From positions 10,550,803 through 10,614,802 of the forward strand of contig NW_025335856.1 in assembly GCF_004798865.1 (NCBI RefSeq): 64,000 bases of DNA, read 5' to 3'. The notes beneath the pieces are model-generated. The model did no database searches. It was not told where the DNA came from and saw nothing but the letters and a program-made list of their open reading frames with translations. Source of the DNA: Varanus komodoensis (Eukaryota > Chordata > Lepidosauria > Squamata > Varanidae). Position numbers and translations under genes: made by a program. The stretch's first letter is position 1. The number at the start of each line of letters is the position of its first letter. This document shows positions 11,878 through 23,700 of this stretch, in pieces.

Positions 11878-12489
11878 GCCAACTTCTCCACCCTTTTGCC
11901 ATGGAATTCACATTTGGGAATAAAATCAATATTTAGGCAAATTTAAATATGCATGCAAGTTTATTGGGCATCTGTATTGAAGCTGTTGAGATTCATCTGA
12001 TTCACATTAACCAAAAGTCTGTGCCATACGTCAGTCCAGTAACAAATGGGATTAAATCTACGTAGAGTCCCTCTAACAATTGACAACATAAGGCTAGAGA
12101 TGCTCATTTGTTGCCTCTTCTGTACGCTTTCTAATGCCAGGTGAAGACTCTCCTGCTTTCCCAGGTATTACAGACTTTCACAAGGTCAGTGGTAGGTTCT
12201 GAAAAAATCTGGGGTTCAGACTCACAGGACCAAAATCACAGCAAAACAAAATGCAAATCTGCATAGGGTAATCTGTATATTTTCTGTGTGTGTGTTTAAA
12301 GGATCCTGCTTCCAGCGGACACTACCATTTGTAAAGTGGGATGTAGGATGCATTTGATTTCAGAGGAAAACCTCAAGCAAAAAGTTTGGTGGTGACAGCA
12401 GGATGTGGAGCTCCTATGGACAACAAGTCAGCTAATCCAGGGGGATAAGATACCAAAAGGATGCCTGTATCCCTTTTTCAGCAAGTGTC
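11878..12489. other. Unclassified sequence
   Basis: No repeat family or gene recognised apart from a short TG run near 12290. Confidence 0.4.
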
Positions 12490-12575
12490 CATGGACTGCA
12501 AGGTGGTGGGGTAGATTATCTCCAGGAGATTCAGGGCTTCAAATGAGAGATTCAGGGCTCCAGGCCTAGTGGGCA
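12490..12575 (+). repeat. Interspersed repeat of unknown family (copy 1)
   Basis: The order ctgcaaggtggtggggtag, then gggcttcaaatgagagat, then cagggctccaggc matches 21690-21775 (ctgcagggtggtggggcag, ggggctacaaatgaaagat, cagggatccag). Two copies 9 kb apart in the same orientation indicate a dispersed element. I cannot name it. An internal gagattcagggct duplication is present. Confidence 0.55.
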
Positions 12576-13204
12576 ACCCCCCACAACTGTGTAAGGCTCG
12601 GGCTTAACGCCTCTGCAGAAATATCTCAAGAAGACACAAGAGCTCATCCCAAGAAAGGGAAGCAGTAAGTGTTGCCAAAAAGCCAAAGGTATGGGAACAA
12701 GAGACCAGTAAGACTCCCAGGGAGATAGGGAAGGAAGGACAGCCAAATTGGTCCTGTTAGCCCATCAGAATGCAGCTCCTAACAAAGAGATGGCCAAGAG
12801 TTAAGCATTAGATGCAAAGGGCCCAGCACAGTCACATGGTCCTTCAAGAGACTTTCAGCCAAGGAGGTGACTCCAGGAAAGACACACCTTGCGAGAGAGA
12901 CTTGATAGCCTGTTGAACTTGAGAGGCGTGGACCATAATTGGAAGTTGGTCACTAATAACAGAACAACAGACATATTGCATTGTGTTTGTTGTTGCTTTG
13001 TTGCTCTGTCATGTTGTCCAAACCCTGTCATGTCAGTATGGTATGGAACATTTGATCTTTTGAAATATGACCAGAAGCAATGGTATGTTTATGGCTTGTC
13101 CATATCACAGTGACTTGTTGTATCAGTTGAACTTGGAAAACACAATCTGCTGCAGCATGAAGGCAAGAACCAGAGAGTGGCTTGACATTTTGTGTGGCTT
13201 CCAG

Positions 13205-13379
13205 AGGCGTCCACTGATCTCCAGCCTTAAAGATCTTCTTCAAGGTGCAGAAAGGAGCAGTGCCATTCAGCAAATTCCCCCACTGCCACCTGCATTCAGA
13301 GAGAACTTCCTCATGTACATGAGAAGGGAGGCCAGAATCAGCTGGGAAGCCTATCTTGCCAGAAGGAACAAGAAAGTGG
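13205..13379 (+). other. Candidate internal exon, unknown protein
   Basis: A branch-like cttgac, a T-rich tract and ggcttccag| precede 58 codons in one open frame, ended by TGG|GTGAGC, a good donor. The peptide contains LISSLKDLLQ, then IQQIPPLPPAFRENFLMYMR, then ISWEAYLARRNKK. It is mixed and charged in composition, with no low complexity and an amphipathic basic end, so it reads more like protein than most frames here. It lies inside a 143-codon frame (13067-13498) whose flanks look random. I do not recognise the family. Without homology or RNA it stays a candidate. Confidence 0.3.
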
Positions 13380-14589
13380 GTGAGCCTTGCCTCTCCTTAT
13401 CACTGCTGCTGGAAGAAAGGTGCTCAGGCAGCTTTCGCAAGTGGGAGAAGAGAAAAGAAGAGAAACAAATGTCAATATTCAATAACGATATGATATAAAT
13501 TAATAAATGAGCAACTAGCTGAATAGTTGATATAGCAATACTGGTGAAGATGTAACACTGGCCACCACTCCTGGTGATCTAGGAGGAGCACCAGTCATTC
13601 ATACCACTGCCACTGGGATGTGAAAGAGGGAGGGCGGCTTCCTGATCCCCCTTTGCTTTGAGCGCCACCGCCATATAGTGCATGTCCATACATGTATACA
13701 GATACATATAGGCAAAGGAAGCAAAGGAGAAAGAGAGACACGTGCTTCTAGTCTCCTGCATTTGCAGTTGACCTAAAGATCATAGAAAAAACATGGCGGG
13801 TAGAGCACACTGAATCTTGCAGACTGCAGGGGTGACTTGAATTCTATCAGACAAAATGCGTGTGCATGTGTTGATGAGAAGCGCTCTCGGGTTTGGAATA
13901 AATTACACTGTTATATGGGGGAGGGGAATAATTAGTATATATCAAAGAATTATTCAGCCAGAGTAGTTACTTTTAAAGGCCTGTAGACCTCTTAAAAAAA
14001 CGCTCAACTGGAGTGCATTTACTTTTCTATTATGCCTTTGAAATTAAGTTATATGGCCCTAATAATAGTCTTGGCTTTTAAAAGTACGTGGTGTTTAAAG
14101 AACAAACTCTCCAATGTTGCCAGCATGGCATATTTGTCTTGCAGTTAATTTCCACTCGCTGTTGTATTATTAGACGTTAACATCGTAGTTTTGTTTAATC
14201 TACAGCTCCGTCGCCCATGGCTGCCTCCAAACTGATCACTTGCGCCCACTGATGAAAGTCCTAATTCATCCTTGTTAGTGCAATTAGAAGGAAATTGGAT
14301 AACTGCACCGCTCTTCTCTAAAGGTCCGTGAGAGGGTAAATCTTTCCCCTGAGAGGTTAAGCAGCCAGTGTACTTTTGACCTGTAAAAGGAAAGAACTAC
14401 TTGACTTCCCTTTCAAAGGAGGGAAGTGAAAATTAATTCAGTCTTCAAGAAATGTTGAAGTAGATATTGTAACTCAAATGTGTTGTACTACAGCTTCTAC
14501 CATACCCGGGCAGCACAATGGAGTTGTTTAACTCGTCTGGAAGGCTCCAAGACAGGGGAGGTGATAGATAATTGGGGTGAGGGAGAGAA
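13380..14589. other. Unclassified sequence; 13960-14350 possibly conserved non-coding
   Basis: No repeat signature. The 13960-14350 part is AT-rich with TAATA, ATTA and CAATTAG homeodomain-like cores and intervening unique sequence, the texture often seen in vertebrate conserved non-coding elements. This is inference from composition only. Confidence 0.3.
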
Positions 14590-15029
14590 AGAGAGCAAAA
14601 ATGATCCAGGGTTTGAAACATTGCCCTACGAGTAGAGACTGAAAGAACTGGGCTTGTTCAGCCTTGAGAAGAGAAGACTGAGGGGGGACATGACATTCCT
14701 TGATAAGAACCTCAAAGGCTGCCACAAAGAGGAAGGTCAAGATCTCTTCTTGCTGATGCCAGATTGTAGGACATGGAATAATCAATTCAAGTTGTGGCAA
14801 CCCAGATTCAGGCTGGGCATCAGGAAAAGCTTCCTCACTGTTAGAGCAACACGACAGTGGAACCTGCTGCCTGGAGAGGTGGTGGGCTTTCCCAAACTAG
14901 AGACATTCAAAAAGAAACTGGACAGCCACCTGAGTGGGATGGTGTAACATGGTGTCCTGCAACAGCAGGGGGTTAGACTCGATGGCCTTCATGGCCCCTT
15001 CCAACTCTACTATTCTATGATTCTATGAG
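14590..15029 (+). repeat. CR1 LINE 3' end, ATTCTATGA-tail subfamily
   Basis: The copy begins within the conserved aatgatccagggtttgaaac region of ORF2 and runs through the 3' UTR to the terminal ATTCTATGATTCTATGA microsatellite. The encoded ORF2 C-terminus is recognisable: GLFSLEKRRLRGDMTF, FRLGIRKSFLTVRATRQWNL and LPGEVV. The 3' UTR carries the gttagactcgatggcc motif. This is one of the better preserved CR1 copies in the window. It is 5' truncated and non-functional. Confidence 0.95.
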
Positions 15030-17400
15030 AGATAAAGTTTCTACATTATCATATTTTTGAAGGGGAAGGTAAAAACATCTGGGGGAAAAGTCAGCTGATC
15101 AAATGCAGCAAAGATCTTCTGGGCGCTGCTTCTGTATCTCAGCAAATGCCCAAAAACACCAGCTTGGTGGATCAGATACCTTCTCAAGGTTTGTGGATGC
15201 CAAATGAAAGCTTTAGGGTCCCAGCTGTAATGGCCCATTCCCTTACGCTGCTTTTGAAAAGGAGTGAGGAGTGAAAAACAAACAGGGTCTCTTTGTTATA
15301 AGCCACATGGGAGTGCTACATTATTAGATCATTTCAGACTAATTTAGGGCAGGCAATAGTCTGAACTTCAAAAAGTTTGAACCTTTACACATGAATGTCC
15401 CCCTGTCTGACAAGCTTGCCACGAGGCCACTTTTCATGACAGGCATCTTTCTTTGCCTGAAGGAGAGGTCATGAGGCATGGGCTCCGGATGAAGCACGCA
15501 TGCACCCAGAGGCTTAGGGTTACGTGTTCCTTATGCATTTGACATTGCTATAAAGTCAACATGTCATGGAAACACAAGGTTTTCTCCACCCCCTGCCATA
15601 ATCTGTAAACCTGTGCTGCTTACTGGTACCAGTAAAGAAGGAAAACTTGTGAGGACTTTCAAATGTAACTTTGGTCTCAGGCTTCAAGTAGTATAGAGAG
15701 TGCTAAAGAAATCTGTTTGTCCATTTTATCCTTTTTCCTTTTTTTGTTCATGTGCTACCAGCTCACAAAGAAATCACTCCGGTGCAACAAGAAGTGCACA
15801 CAAATATCACAGCGTGGATAAATAAATCAGTCTGAGAGCCTGCTGAATGAAAACTGAACGACTATTTAAAGTCATTTAATAGTTTTGGCACACTTTAAGA
15901 TGAACGCTAGATAATGTGGAGGAGGGTTGAACTGATTCCCAGGGTTTGTACCCTTAGAAGCAGTTTGTTCTCCAGCTACGAGCAGGCAATCAAGCTTAGT
16001 CAATGCATTATCAGAAACTGTCACATATTTCTGCATATTGGCCCCATGTTAAAGGGACAGGAGAAGGTCGAGCCTTGTTTTTGTTTCCCTGGCCAGCTGG
16101 CAACCCGACTTGGTAAACATGTGCAACTTTACTGAAAGTGACAAACAGGAGAGCTTAAATTGCCTTCCTCCAATTGGAGCCTGAAAATAGGGAATGGTTC
16201 CTTTAAGTGGCTCTCAGCAAGGATTCTGTAATTGTCTCTGTGGAAGGTAAGAGTTCCCCCTAGTGCAGAGTGATAAATCATGGATAATAATAGCTCTTTC
16301 CAAAATAATCCTCAGGCAGAAGAAAAACCCAACCGAGAAGGTGGTGCAGAGTCAAAATGTGGTACCTGGATCTGTCATTTCAGCGGACACTATAAATACA
16401 CCAAGTGTTGTTTCTTTTGTCATGGCTGTTGACATAATGTATTATTATTACTACTACTCAGCTATTAACCCTCCAATGCCTGTATTTTTTATTTTTGTTT
16501 TTAGCCTTTCTTCCCCTTCATCTTTTCTCTTGGTACTTCAGATCTACCACCAGTTTGACACAGACATTCCATCAGCACCGAGCATCTTGACATGATGGCA
16601 CAGAACCAACAGAGGGAAAAACCCTGCCCAACAATAGCAGGGCGCAAACAGTAGCCAGAAACACTTGGATCATCTGGGTTGAAGGCAACCAGGAAGGCCC
16701 TCCTACTGAAAAGGGGACCATAGGACTGAGGAAGATGCTTACAGGGGAGCTCTGCAAGACAGGCAAGGATGAAGGATGTATTTTAGGCAGCACTTGGAAC
16801 AAACATAGACAGCCAGCCTAGTTCAGAAAAATTTATAGCTAGGGCAAAGTGAACCAGTGGGCTTGCTCATGGGTAGAGATATGCTGGAAAGTGGGTGGAC
16901 TTTTCAGCTTCCATCCTTCATCCCTGAGTAGTTTGGCACAAAGGGCAGAAGAGTATCTATTATACAGTCCCTGGCTGATCCTGCTATAGCCCAAGGCAAA
17001 AAGACTAGGTTCCCAAACTGTATGACTGGCTTTCTATACAGATTGAATAGACAAAACACCAATTATATTTGGCCAGTGGGGAAAAATACCCTGGATGTGC
17101 ATTACAATTACTAGTCAATAAATAGTTGAGAGATTGATATAATGATTTTATTCATGTTTCTATCATATTACAGGGATACCTTTAAGTGGCGAACAAAATG
17201 GGGAGAAATCATTGAACAACAGCTTCATAATTGCCTTCTTCAGACATAAAACAGAAATGCTTTTACTGTCACTTTGGAGGGAGCTGAGGATGTGCAATTC
17301 AGTTCCAGACCCTCCACTCCTGATTGCATCATATTTGTGGGAAAGATGTGCTAAGGGACTGTAAATATAATTGCCTGAATATGGTTCCAGAACCACCAGT
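15030..17400. other. Unclassified sequence; 15860-16260 possibly conserved non-coding
   Basis: No repeat family recognised across about 2.3 kb except a short ATT/ACT run at 16437-16455. The 15860-16260 segment has unique, moderately AT-rich texture with tttaatagtttt and caattggagcc motifs. No open frame has a known domain. Confidence 0.35.
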
Positions 17401-17886
17401 CAGACTTCAGCTGGAGTACTGGGTCCAGTTCTGGGTACCTGAGTTTTTTAAAAATGCAGAAAATCTAGAAAGGGTACAGAGGAGAGCAATAAGGATGATT
17501 CATGGACTGGAGGCAAAGTCCTAGGAGGAAAGATTGAGAGAACTGGGCATGTTCGGCCTCAAGAAGGGAAGACAGATATGATATGATCGCACTCTGAAAG
17601 GCTGTCACAAAGACAAGATCTCTTCTCATTCATTCCAGAGTGCAGGACATGGAATAAAGCTCTTAAGTTAAATGAAACCAGATTTACACTAGACACCAGG
17701 AAGAATTTCCTCACTGTCAGCGCAGTATGACAATGGAACCTATTACCTGGGGAAATTGTTGACCCTCTCGCTGGAGACATTCAAAATCATCTGATTGGGA
17801 TGGTGTAATTCAGTGTCCTGCAACAGCAGGGGACAGGGTCCAATGACTTTCTGCCCCCTTCCACTGTAGTATTCTATGATTCTGTG
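17401..17886 (+). repeat. CR1 LINE 3' end, ATTCTATGA-tail subfamily (older copy)
   Basis: Starts in the conserved cagctggagtactgggtcca segment. It continues through agaaagggtacagaggagag and the cctcactgtcagcgcag region to attctatgattctgtga. The 3' UTR motif cctgcaacagcagggg is shared with 14590-15029. It is more diverged than that copy, with an internal loss between about 17570 and 17620. It extends about 120 bp further upstream in ORF2 than the neighbouring copy. Confidence 0.93.
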
Positions 17887-19343
17887 AACCCCACACCAGT
17901 GGATCCTTCCCTGCAGAAGGAAAGAAGCTCTGCCTCTAACACAGAGTTTAACACAGCTCCTGAGAGGAAGGAAGACAAGCAGGGCTCCTTTGAGAAGAAG
18001 TGCTGAGTTCCCTTTCAAGAGGAACATGGCTTTGAGATCAAGGCCCTCCAGAAGGCCTTCAATGAGCTGTACCTGAACCCTGGATGGAGTTCTAGATCCT
18101 CTAACTATAAAAAGCTTTCACTCAGTACTTATTTGTTGCTGCAACAAAATCTCACTTTCCATCTGAGCATTTTATAGCTTCCTTCAAGGTGGAACTACTG
18201 TGCTACTTAACTCTAGAATTCTGTTGGATTTTGGGGCTTGTTGGTTTCTTTGTTTTGGATTGTGTTTCTGCTTAAGGGATCTCTTATGTTTTTACTTTGG
18301 TTGGGCTTTAGACCTTCCTTCTAGAAACTATCCACTTGCTTGATAATACTGCCCTCTTACTGTGCTCTGTCTCCTGATGACTTGTGTGTTACACGCATCC
18401 CAGACTGGACTGATACAGCTGTTTGACTGTTTGGGTGCTTCATTGGCCTGACTGTTGGGTTTGTCCCTTTGTTTGCTACTTTGGAGTTTGTCTCAGCTGG
18501 AGCATGTCAGGAAGAACCAATGGCCAAAAGAAGGTTGGGTGAAAAGTGAAGTGGTGGGCCAGCATATTTTAGCATGATGCCAGCACCAAGGTCTTAGGAA
18601 AAACATGCCAACATTTTAGAAAGGGGAAACTGTAAAACCTGGGAAATCAAATTACTTCTGCTGGAGGAATAGGGTATGGATAGGAGAAGAGACCATGCCC
18701 ATCTTGTGATTCCCAGGTAGCTGTTTTAGATCTCATCTGAGATAGATTTGTCCCATGGAAACTAAGGTCCAAGAACCCTGCCTTGTGACATTCTTTCCGA
18801 ATGACTTGTGGATTCAGGTGTATAGAGAAGTTTCCTCACTCAATTTTCAGTGTTAGAAATTACATTCTTTTGTTTCTGAAGTGGAACAAATGCATAAGGA
18901 ATCCCCCAGATTTCATGTAGAGTGCTGCTCAGGCACAGTTTGATATAGCTTTCCATTCTTTGATTTATGTCTCTGCTTTCCTCTAAGTTATTGATATTCA
19001 TATGTATACTAATGACATTGCAAAAAAGCAATTTTTATGTGATCATCCATTTATGATGTTGAATCAAGCTTTCTCTTGGGTAGTGTTTTTTTGGGGGGAG
19101 TGGGGGTGTACTGATATTCAGGAGTCCATTATGAGTGCATTTTGCATCAGTTTAAAAATGCCTTCCAAATTCAATACAATGCACATTGATTTATTTTCAT
19201 TTTGCAGAGATTTATCAATATATATAATTAACCAGCTGGGGAAGAAAGATGCAAATTAACTGAATGAAATGAAAAAGTCCAAACTTCAGGCATAGGACAA
19301 AAGTTGAAAAAAATGTGGGGGAACCCAGTCCGTTGCTTTTCAG
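17887..19343. other. Unclassified sequence
   Basis: No named repeat or gene. A short open frame at about 18006-18060 reads EEHGFEIKALQKAFNELYLN and looks protein-like, but a stop lies just upstream and no splice sites frame it convincingly. Confidence 0.4.
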
Positions 19344-19419
19344 AAAGTACTATCAACTTGCCGAAAGGCCTTTTTGTCACAATGAAGAACCCAACTTGGC
19401 AAATGAGAAATCGCAAAAG
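19344..19419 (+). other. Candidate internal exon (76 nt)
   Basis: cgttgcttttcag| at the 5' side and CAAAAG|GTAAGT at the 3' side are both close to vertebrate splice consensus. After one leading base the segment is open for 25 codons, including YYQLAERPFCHNEEPNLANE. The peptide is unrecognised. A 76-nt length is ordinary for an internal exon, but open frames of 25 codons are common, so the splice sites carry the case. Confidence 0.22.
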
Positions 19420-19888
19420 GTAAGTGCATTTATTGCTCACTCACCTAAGGTCTTATATGAATTCAATACAGGGAAACAAAGTTATTGAAATTTACAGGGA
19501 TCTGAAAAGGTTAGGGCATCTCTGAAATGCATAAAACCCCATCCCAATAGTATGGGCTTCCTAATATTTAAGGCAAGCACTAAGAAAGCAACCTCCTACT
19601 TCACCTTTAAACTGGACAAAGTTGTCCTGGCCCAAAGCAGTAGATCACTCTTATAAATGACCCATGCTTCTCTTTGTCTGCCTACCTGAAGGCATCAGTC
19701 TGTTTCTCCTCACTGCAGCAGGACAATCTAGAGGGGATGAAGCTGGAAGTACCAGCATGGCTTCCTATATCCCCATATCCTTTTTCACTGGATTAGACAG
19801 GTAGTTTGGTGGCAACCTTTTCAAGTCAATAATCTGGGGCCACTCATATCAGCCTAGCCTACACTTGTCTTTTGTTGGCCTTCATTGA
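19420..19888. other. Unclassified sequence
   Basis: No repeat family or gene recognised. Confidence 0.4.
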
Positions 19889-19964
19889 ACTTGTCACTTG
19901 TCACCTGAGGCTGCTGCAAAGGACAGCATATAAATGTTTTAATAAACAAACAAATAAATAAATT
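19889..19964 (+). repeat. LINE/SINE 3' tail ending in (AAAT/AAAC)n
   Basis: cctgaggctgctgcaaagga, cagcatataaatgttttaat and then aaacaaacaaataaataaat have the usual structure of an L2-clade or partner-SINE terminus in squamates: a short GC-richer piece, 'cagcatataaat' and a tetranucleotide tail. Only the last 70-80 bp remain. Confidence 0.55.
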
Positions 19965-20229
19965 ATATACCCTCCAACTTTCCTGTAGTGCAGAGTTGGT
20001 GAAGAAAAAGCAGGTCCCAACTTCAAATTGTGTAAAAGCCCCAAAACCTATTGGAAAAAGCTGATCCCATAATGTCAGATCAAAAGATCTGACAGGGCTG
20101 GCAAAATGGCCAAATGCAGCTGGAGGCAGCATAACATTGAAGGCAGTTAAGTGTCTTGATTCTTCCTTCCATTTTCTAGTCCTGGTCCAACATAGAAGGA
20201 ATTCTTAAATTGCAACACAAAGAACTACT

Positions 20230-21050
20230 GTAAAGGAGGGAAAACTCCAGGTATAGATGGACTAGGATCAGAGTTTTATAAGGCATTTAGAAAGTTGCTG
20301 ATACCAAAATTAAAATTTAGTCTTAATAGTATTAAAGAGATCCTGCCATCTAGGAAAGATTCTTCAATAGTTTTTATACCAAAACCTAATAAGATCCTGG
20401 AGCATATATACCTTGATAAATCAAAATGCAAAAATGTTTACAGCAGTACTGTAATGATTGAATAATTGTATTGCTAAATGCATTAAGATGGATTAGGCTG
20501 GTTTTATAGTAGGGAGAAGAATGTCAGACTTGACTAGAAGAGTGCTAAATGTAATAGAATTCATATCAAAGAAAAAGTTACAATTGGGTTTAATATCATG
20601 AGATATTTTTAAAGCTTTCGATTGTGTGGAATGGCCAGCAATAAAGATGTTTATAAAGACATTAGGATTTGGTTCACAATTTAAAAGTGTAATAAATCAA
20701 TTCTACTCAGAAAATTGTGCAACTATGAGAGTTGATGATGGTTTAACAGAAAGAATATCCTTAGGCTGAGGCACTAGACAGGGATGTCCTCTTTCACTGA
20801 TATTGTTGGCTTTAGTAATAGAATTTTTAGCAAACAGTATAAGAAATGGTGATATTATAGAAGGCATTGGAATTAAAAATAAAATTAAGATTAAACTATT
20901 TGCTGACAATACATTGTTAACAATGGAGGACCCATTCAAATTTACAGATCAGATTAAAAGTCACTTGGCGGAATTTGGTGAGATAATAGGCATACAGATT
21001 AATTGAGATACATCTGAGATGATGGTGTTTAACTGCAACAAAGATAAGGA
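20230..21050 (+). repeat. L1-clade LINE reverse-transcriptase fragment
   Basis: Translation in shifting frames gives L1 RT motifs in order. They are GKTPGIDGLGSEFYKAFRKL (RT block 1), FIPKPNK (block 2), GFNI-type and FKAFDCVEW pieces (block 3), the catalytic-region GTRQGCPLSLILLALVIEFL (block 4), then LFADNTLL in place of the usual F-A-D-D (block 5). The block 5 aspartate pair has become D-N. Several stops and frame changes break the frame. Both the endonuclease domain and the 3' UTR are absent, so this is a truncated pseudogene. The dense A+T content fits an L1 sense strand. Confidence 0.9.
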
Positions 21051-21060
21051 AGGTTAAATA

Positions 21061-21109
21061 AAATTTTAAAAAGAACCATTGTAAGATAAAATGGTTCTTT
21101 TTAAAATTT
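21061..21109. other. Perfect 20-bp inverted repeat with 9-nt loop
   Basis: The 20 bases at 21061-21080 are the exact reverse complement of 21090-21109, with gtaagataa between. The stem is AT-rich with an aagaaccatt core. It sits about 10 bp beyond the recognisable end of the L1 fragment. The stem is short for a microRNA precursor. A rearrangement junction or a tiny palindromic insertion is more likely. Confidence 0.9.
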
Positions 21110-21689
21110 AACATAAAATGTAACATAAAAGCCTGTTCAAACCTTCCTGAGAATAGTTTAAGAGGCAAAAAACACAGCTTCATTCTCCTTAGAAGATTTG
21201 GTAAGTTGTGCGTGTAAGATATCAATACCCCCTTTATCACCCTCTGTTTTCATATCCAGCAGGCAGCCATGCAGGCAGAAAGTCATGCCCTGAATTTCAG
21301 ACCACTTGGGCTATTACATTTTATCGAACTTTTCCACCAAAAATGGACTCCAGTGTGGATTAAGTTTTTGAACCTTGATGGACAGCACTGAAAGATGAAA
21401 CAGTACCATTTCCCCCTATATAGTCATAGTTCAGATTGTTGCATTTTGAACAGTCATTCCTAGCTAAGGCCCAAAATAGCTCAACTCCCTGTATCCCCAG
21501 ATACACCTAGATACTGCCAGAAACCCTAGAAAGCTGCTGCCAGTCAGTGTCAACAATACTGGCCAGAAAGACCAATTTTCTATCTGAGTATACAATAGTT
21601 CCCTGGGCTTCTAGCGGGAGCAGTAGCAGAATGGGGCTGTTAAGCCAAAGGAGATGGAGCAGGCGACCTTAAAAGGAAGGTCTAGCGCC
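21110..21689. other. Unclassified sequence
   Basis: No repeat family or gene recognised. Confidence 0.4.
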
Positions 21690-21775
21690 TTTCAGCTGCA
21701 GGGTGGTGGGGCAGGTGGGCTACACAGGATGTGGGGCTACAAATGAAAGATCCAGGGATCCAGTCTTATTGATCC
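21690..21775 (+). repeat. Interspersed repeat of unknown family (copy 2)
   Basis: Shares the ordered motifs ctgcagggtggtggggcag, ggctacaaatgaaagat and ccagggatccag with 12490-12575. See that entry for the comparison. The family is not recognised. Confidence 0.55.
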
Positions 21776-23084
21776 ACTTAGTAATAAAATTACTTGGAAT
21801 ACAATACATTTGCTTGGTTGTGACCCCTGCAGAATTCAGTGGGAGGTGTTTTCAAGCAAATGTCCTAAGCTGTGGGCCATGTTTTTAATGCCATCCAAAT
21901 GGCACATGCAGAATTTCAGATTATATTGCTTATTAATCTCCAAGATTCCTATTTTTATATGCAGTGAATATCCTGTGTGCCTCAGTGTACTTGGACGACA
22001 GGAAATGGGTTCCCCAATGGGTGACTCACTCTCACAGACAAATGAAATTTCCCTTAATCTCAATAACTCTTCAAAGTTCAAATTCTTTTGATATTCATGT
22101 ACAAAAAACCAGAGCTGTGAAATCTGCTTTCTTAAGACTGCCAGGTTTCAAAAAGGTCTTGAGAAGCTGGAATGGGCTATATGAGGCTGGTAATATGCTT
22201 CTTCAGATGTCTTACAGGGACAGGAAGAACAAAGAGATGATATGATCATGGACAGTATGACAAATAAAGCCTTTTCCAAAGTGTATTTAGATTTAAGCAA
22301 TGTTCTTGTGCTTAGAGCTAATAAAGGCTGGAACCACATGATAGTGCTAAAGGAAGATTAAAGTGGTAAGATAAGAGACATAGTTATCTTCAGTGCATAA
22401 ACACATTTATTTGTCTCTGTGCTGCCTCAGGACAAAGATATTTTGTCTATGTGAATTTGGGTTCTTTGCACTCTCTCTGAAATACAGGGGGGAAATCTGC
22501 AAATCTGCCACCAGCAAAGAAAGTGGGGCGTATATCAATGACGCCTATCTTATGCCACCTGCAAAGCTTTGTTTGGTTCCAGCCTAAAGAGCAGTCAAAT
22601 GATGACCAGGTTTATATTATGGCTGCACAGAGTATTCTTCACTGAGGGAGAAGGACTGGAAATATTTCTTAAACAAACCAACAAGACTTAATCCAGAACT
22701 ATGCAGAGCAGAACTCTACAAACTGGATGGTCACACAGATAGAAGGCAGTTTTTTGCTGATTTTCTGTTTCCCCTGTTGCCACTGGAACTCTGCTCTGAT
22801 GGCCTGGAGGACCTCCCAGAACCATGTTTGAGATGGTGCTGGGGCTACAGGAGAAATAGCAAGTCAGTGGGAATCATCACCATGCCTGTTTCCTTTAGCA
22901 TGGAGATGCCTTTTTTTCCTGGCCCCTCCACCTATCCAAGTCTTCCCATTTATAGGGTATCAACTCTAGATCTAATCCTTGGTTGTACAAATGTTTTTTG
23001 AAGTATTGTCCCCCTCTGCAGCCACCCATGAATTCAAACACCATATCCTTCAATGTTACCTCATATACACATGCACCCTGAAAT
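21776..23084. other. Unclassified sequence
   Basis: Overlapping frames of 80-93 codons occur on both strands around 21810-22245 without recognisable domains. No repeat named. Confidence 0.4.
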
Positions 23085-23570
23085 ACTTAAATATTATTAC
23101 CTATCTCTATTTTATTTTATACCCCCATTAGTCAAACCACATAAAATACTATAAGCATCATATAAAATAAAGGTAACAATAAACACTATAATAATTGCAG
23201 CAAAAAAATTGAAAGCCAAATTTAAAACCAAATTTAAAAATCCAGAATAGCTGCCCCATATTAAATCGCAAGACCTCTTAAGAAGCTGACATGATGTCCC
23301 AGTATAATATTAAAGCTAATTAGATGACCTGTCATGGAGGACAGCCACAAACTGGCATCAGGAAGATACAGAGTTGGTGCCAGGTGGGTCTCAGCATGGA
23401 GCTTGTTCCATAACTGGGGACCTCCCTGGAGAAGGTACTCTTCCTTGTTGCTACCAGTTGAGCCTCCCTTGGAGATGGCACTCAGAGGCAGGCCCCGGGA
23501 CTTGACTGTAGTGTCTGGGTAGATTGCTGTGATGCCAGCCAATCAAGGATGGCATTGTGTATGGAAGGAT
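23085..23570 (-). repeat. L2-like LINE 3' end, antisense
   Basis: On the minus strand a frame at 23261-23542 contains GPQLWNKLHAETHLAPTL. This matches the 'W-N-x-L-P-x-x-x-R-x-A-P-T/S-L' segment near the ORF2 C-terminus of L2/CR1-group LINEs in squamates. Downstream on that strand comes an A+T-rich 3' UTR reaching about 23090. The plus-strand reading ggtctcagcatggagcttg followed by ttccataactgggg is the familiar antisense form of this repeat. It is 5' truncated. Confidence 0.65.
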
Positions 23571-23700
23571 GCCATGACTCTATGAAGCCATTCAGATGTT
23601 GCAGTGTGATTGCTTTGTTCTTAACAGATGCAGTCAATGGGGAGTGAGATAATGTATCCTCAATTAGTCACACTGGAGAATCCAAGCAGTCACAAGTCAA

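Noticed and set aside
13067-13498. Whole 143-codon frame as a single-exon protein
   Set aside because: The first 46 and last 35 or so codons look random, and good splice sites bracket the middle. At most the middle is an exon.
18006-18060. Protein-like phrase EEHGFEIKALQKAFNELYLN as an exon
   Set aside because: A stop lies just upstream in frame, and there is no acceptor or donor of quality within reach.
21061-21109. microRNA precursor
   Set aside because: The 20-bp stem with no extended lower stem is shorter than a usual precursor, and the arms are AT-rich L1-flanking sequence.
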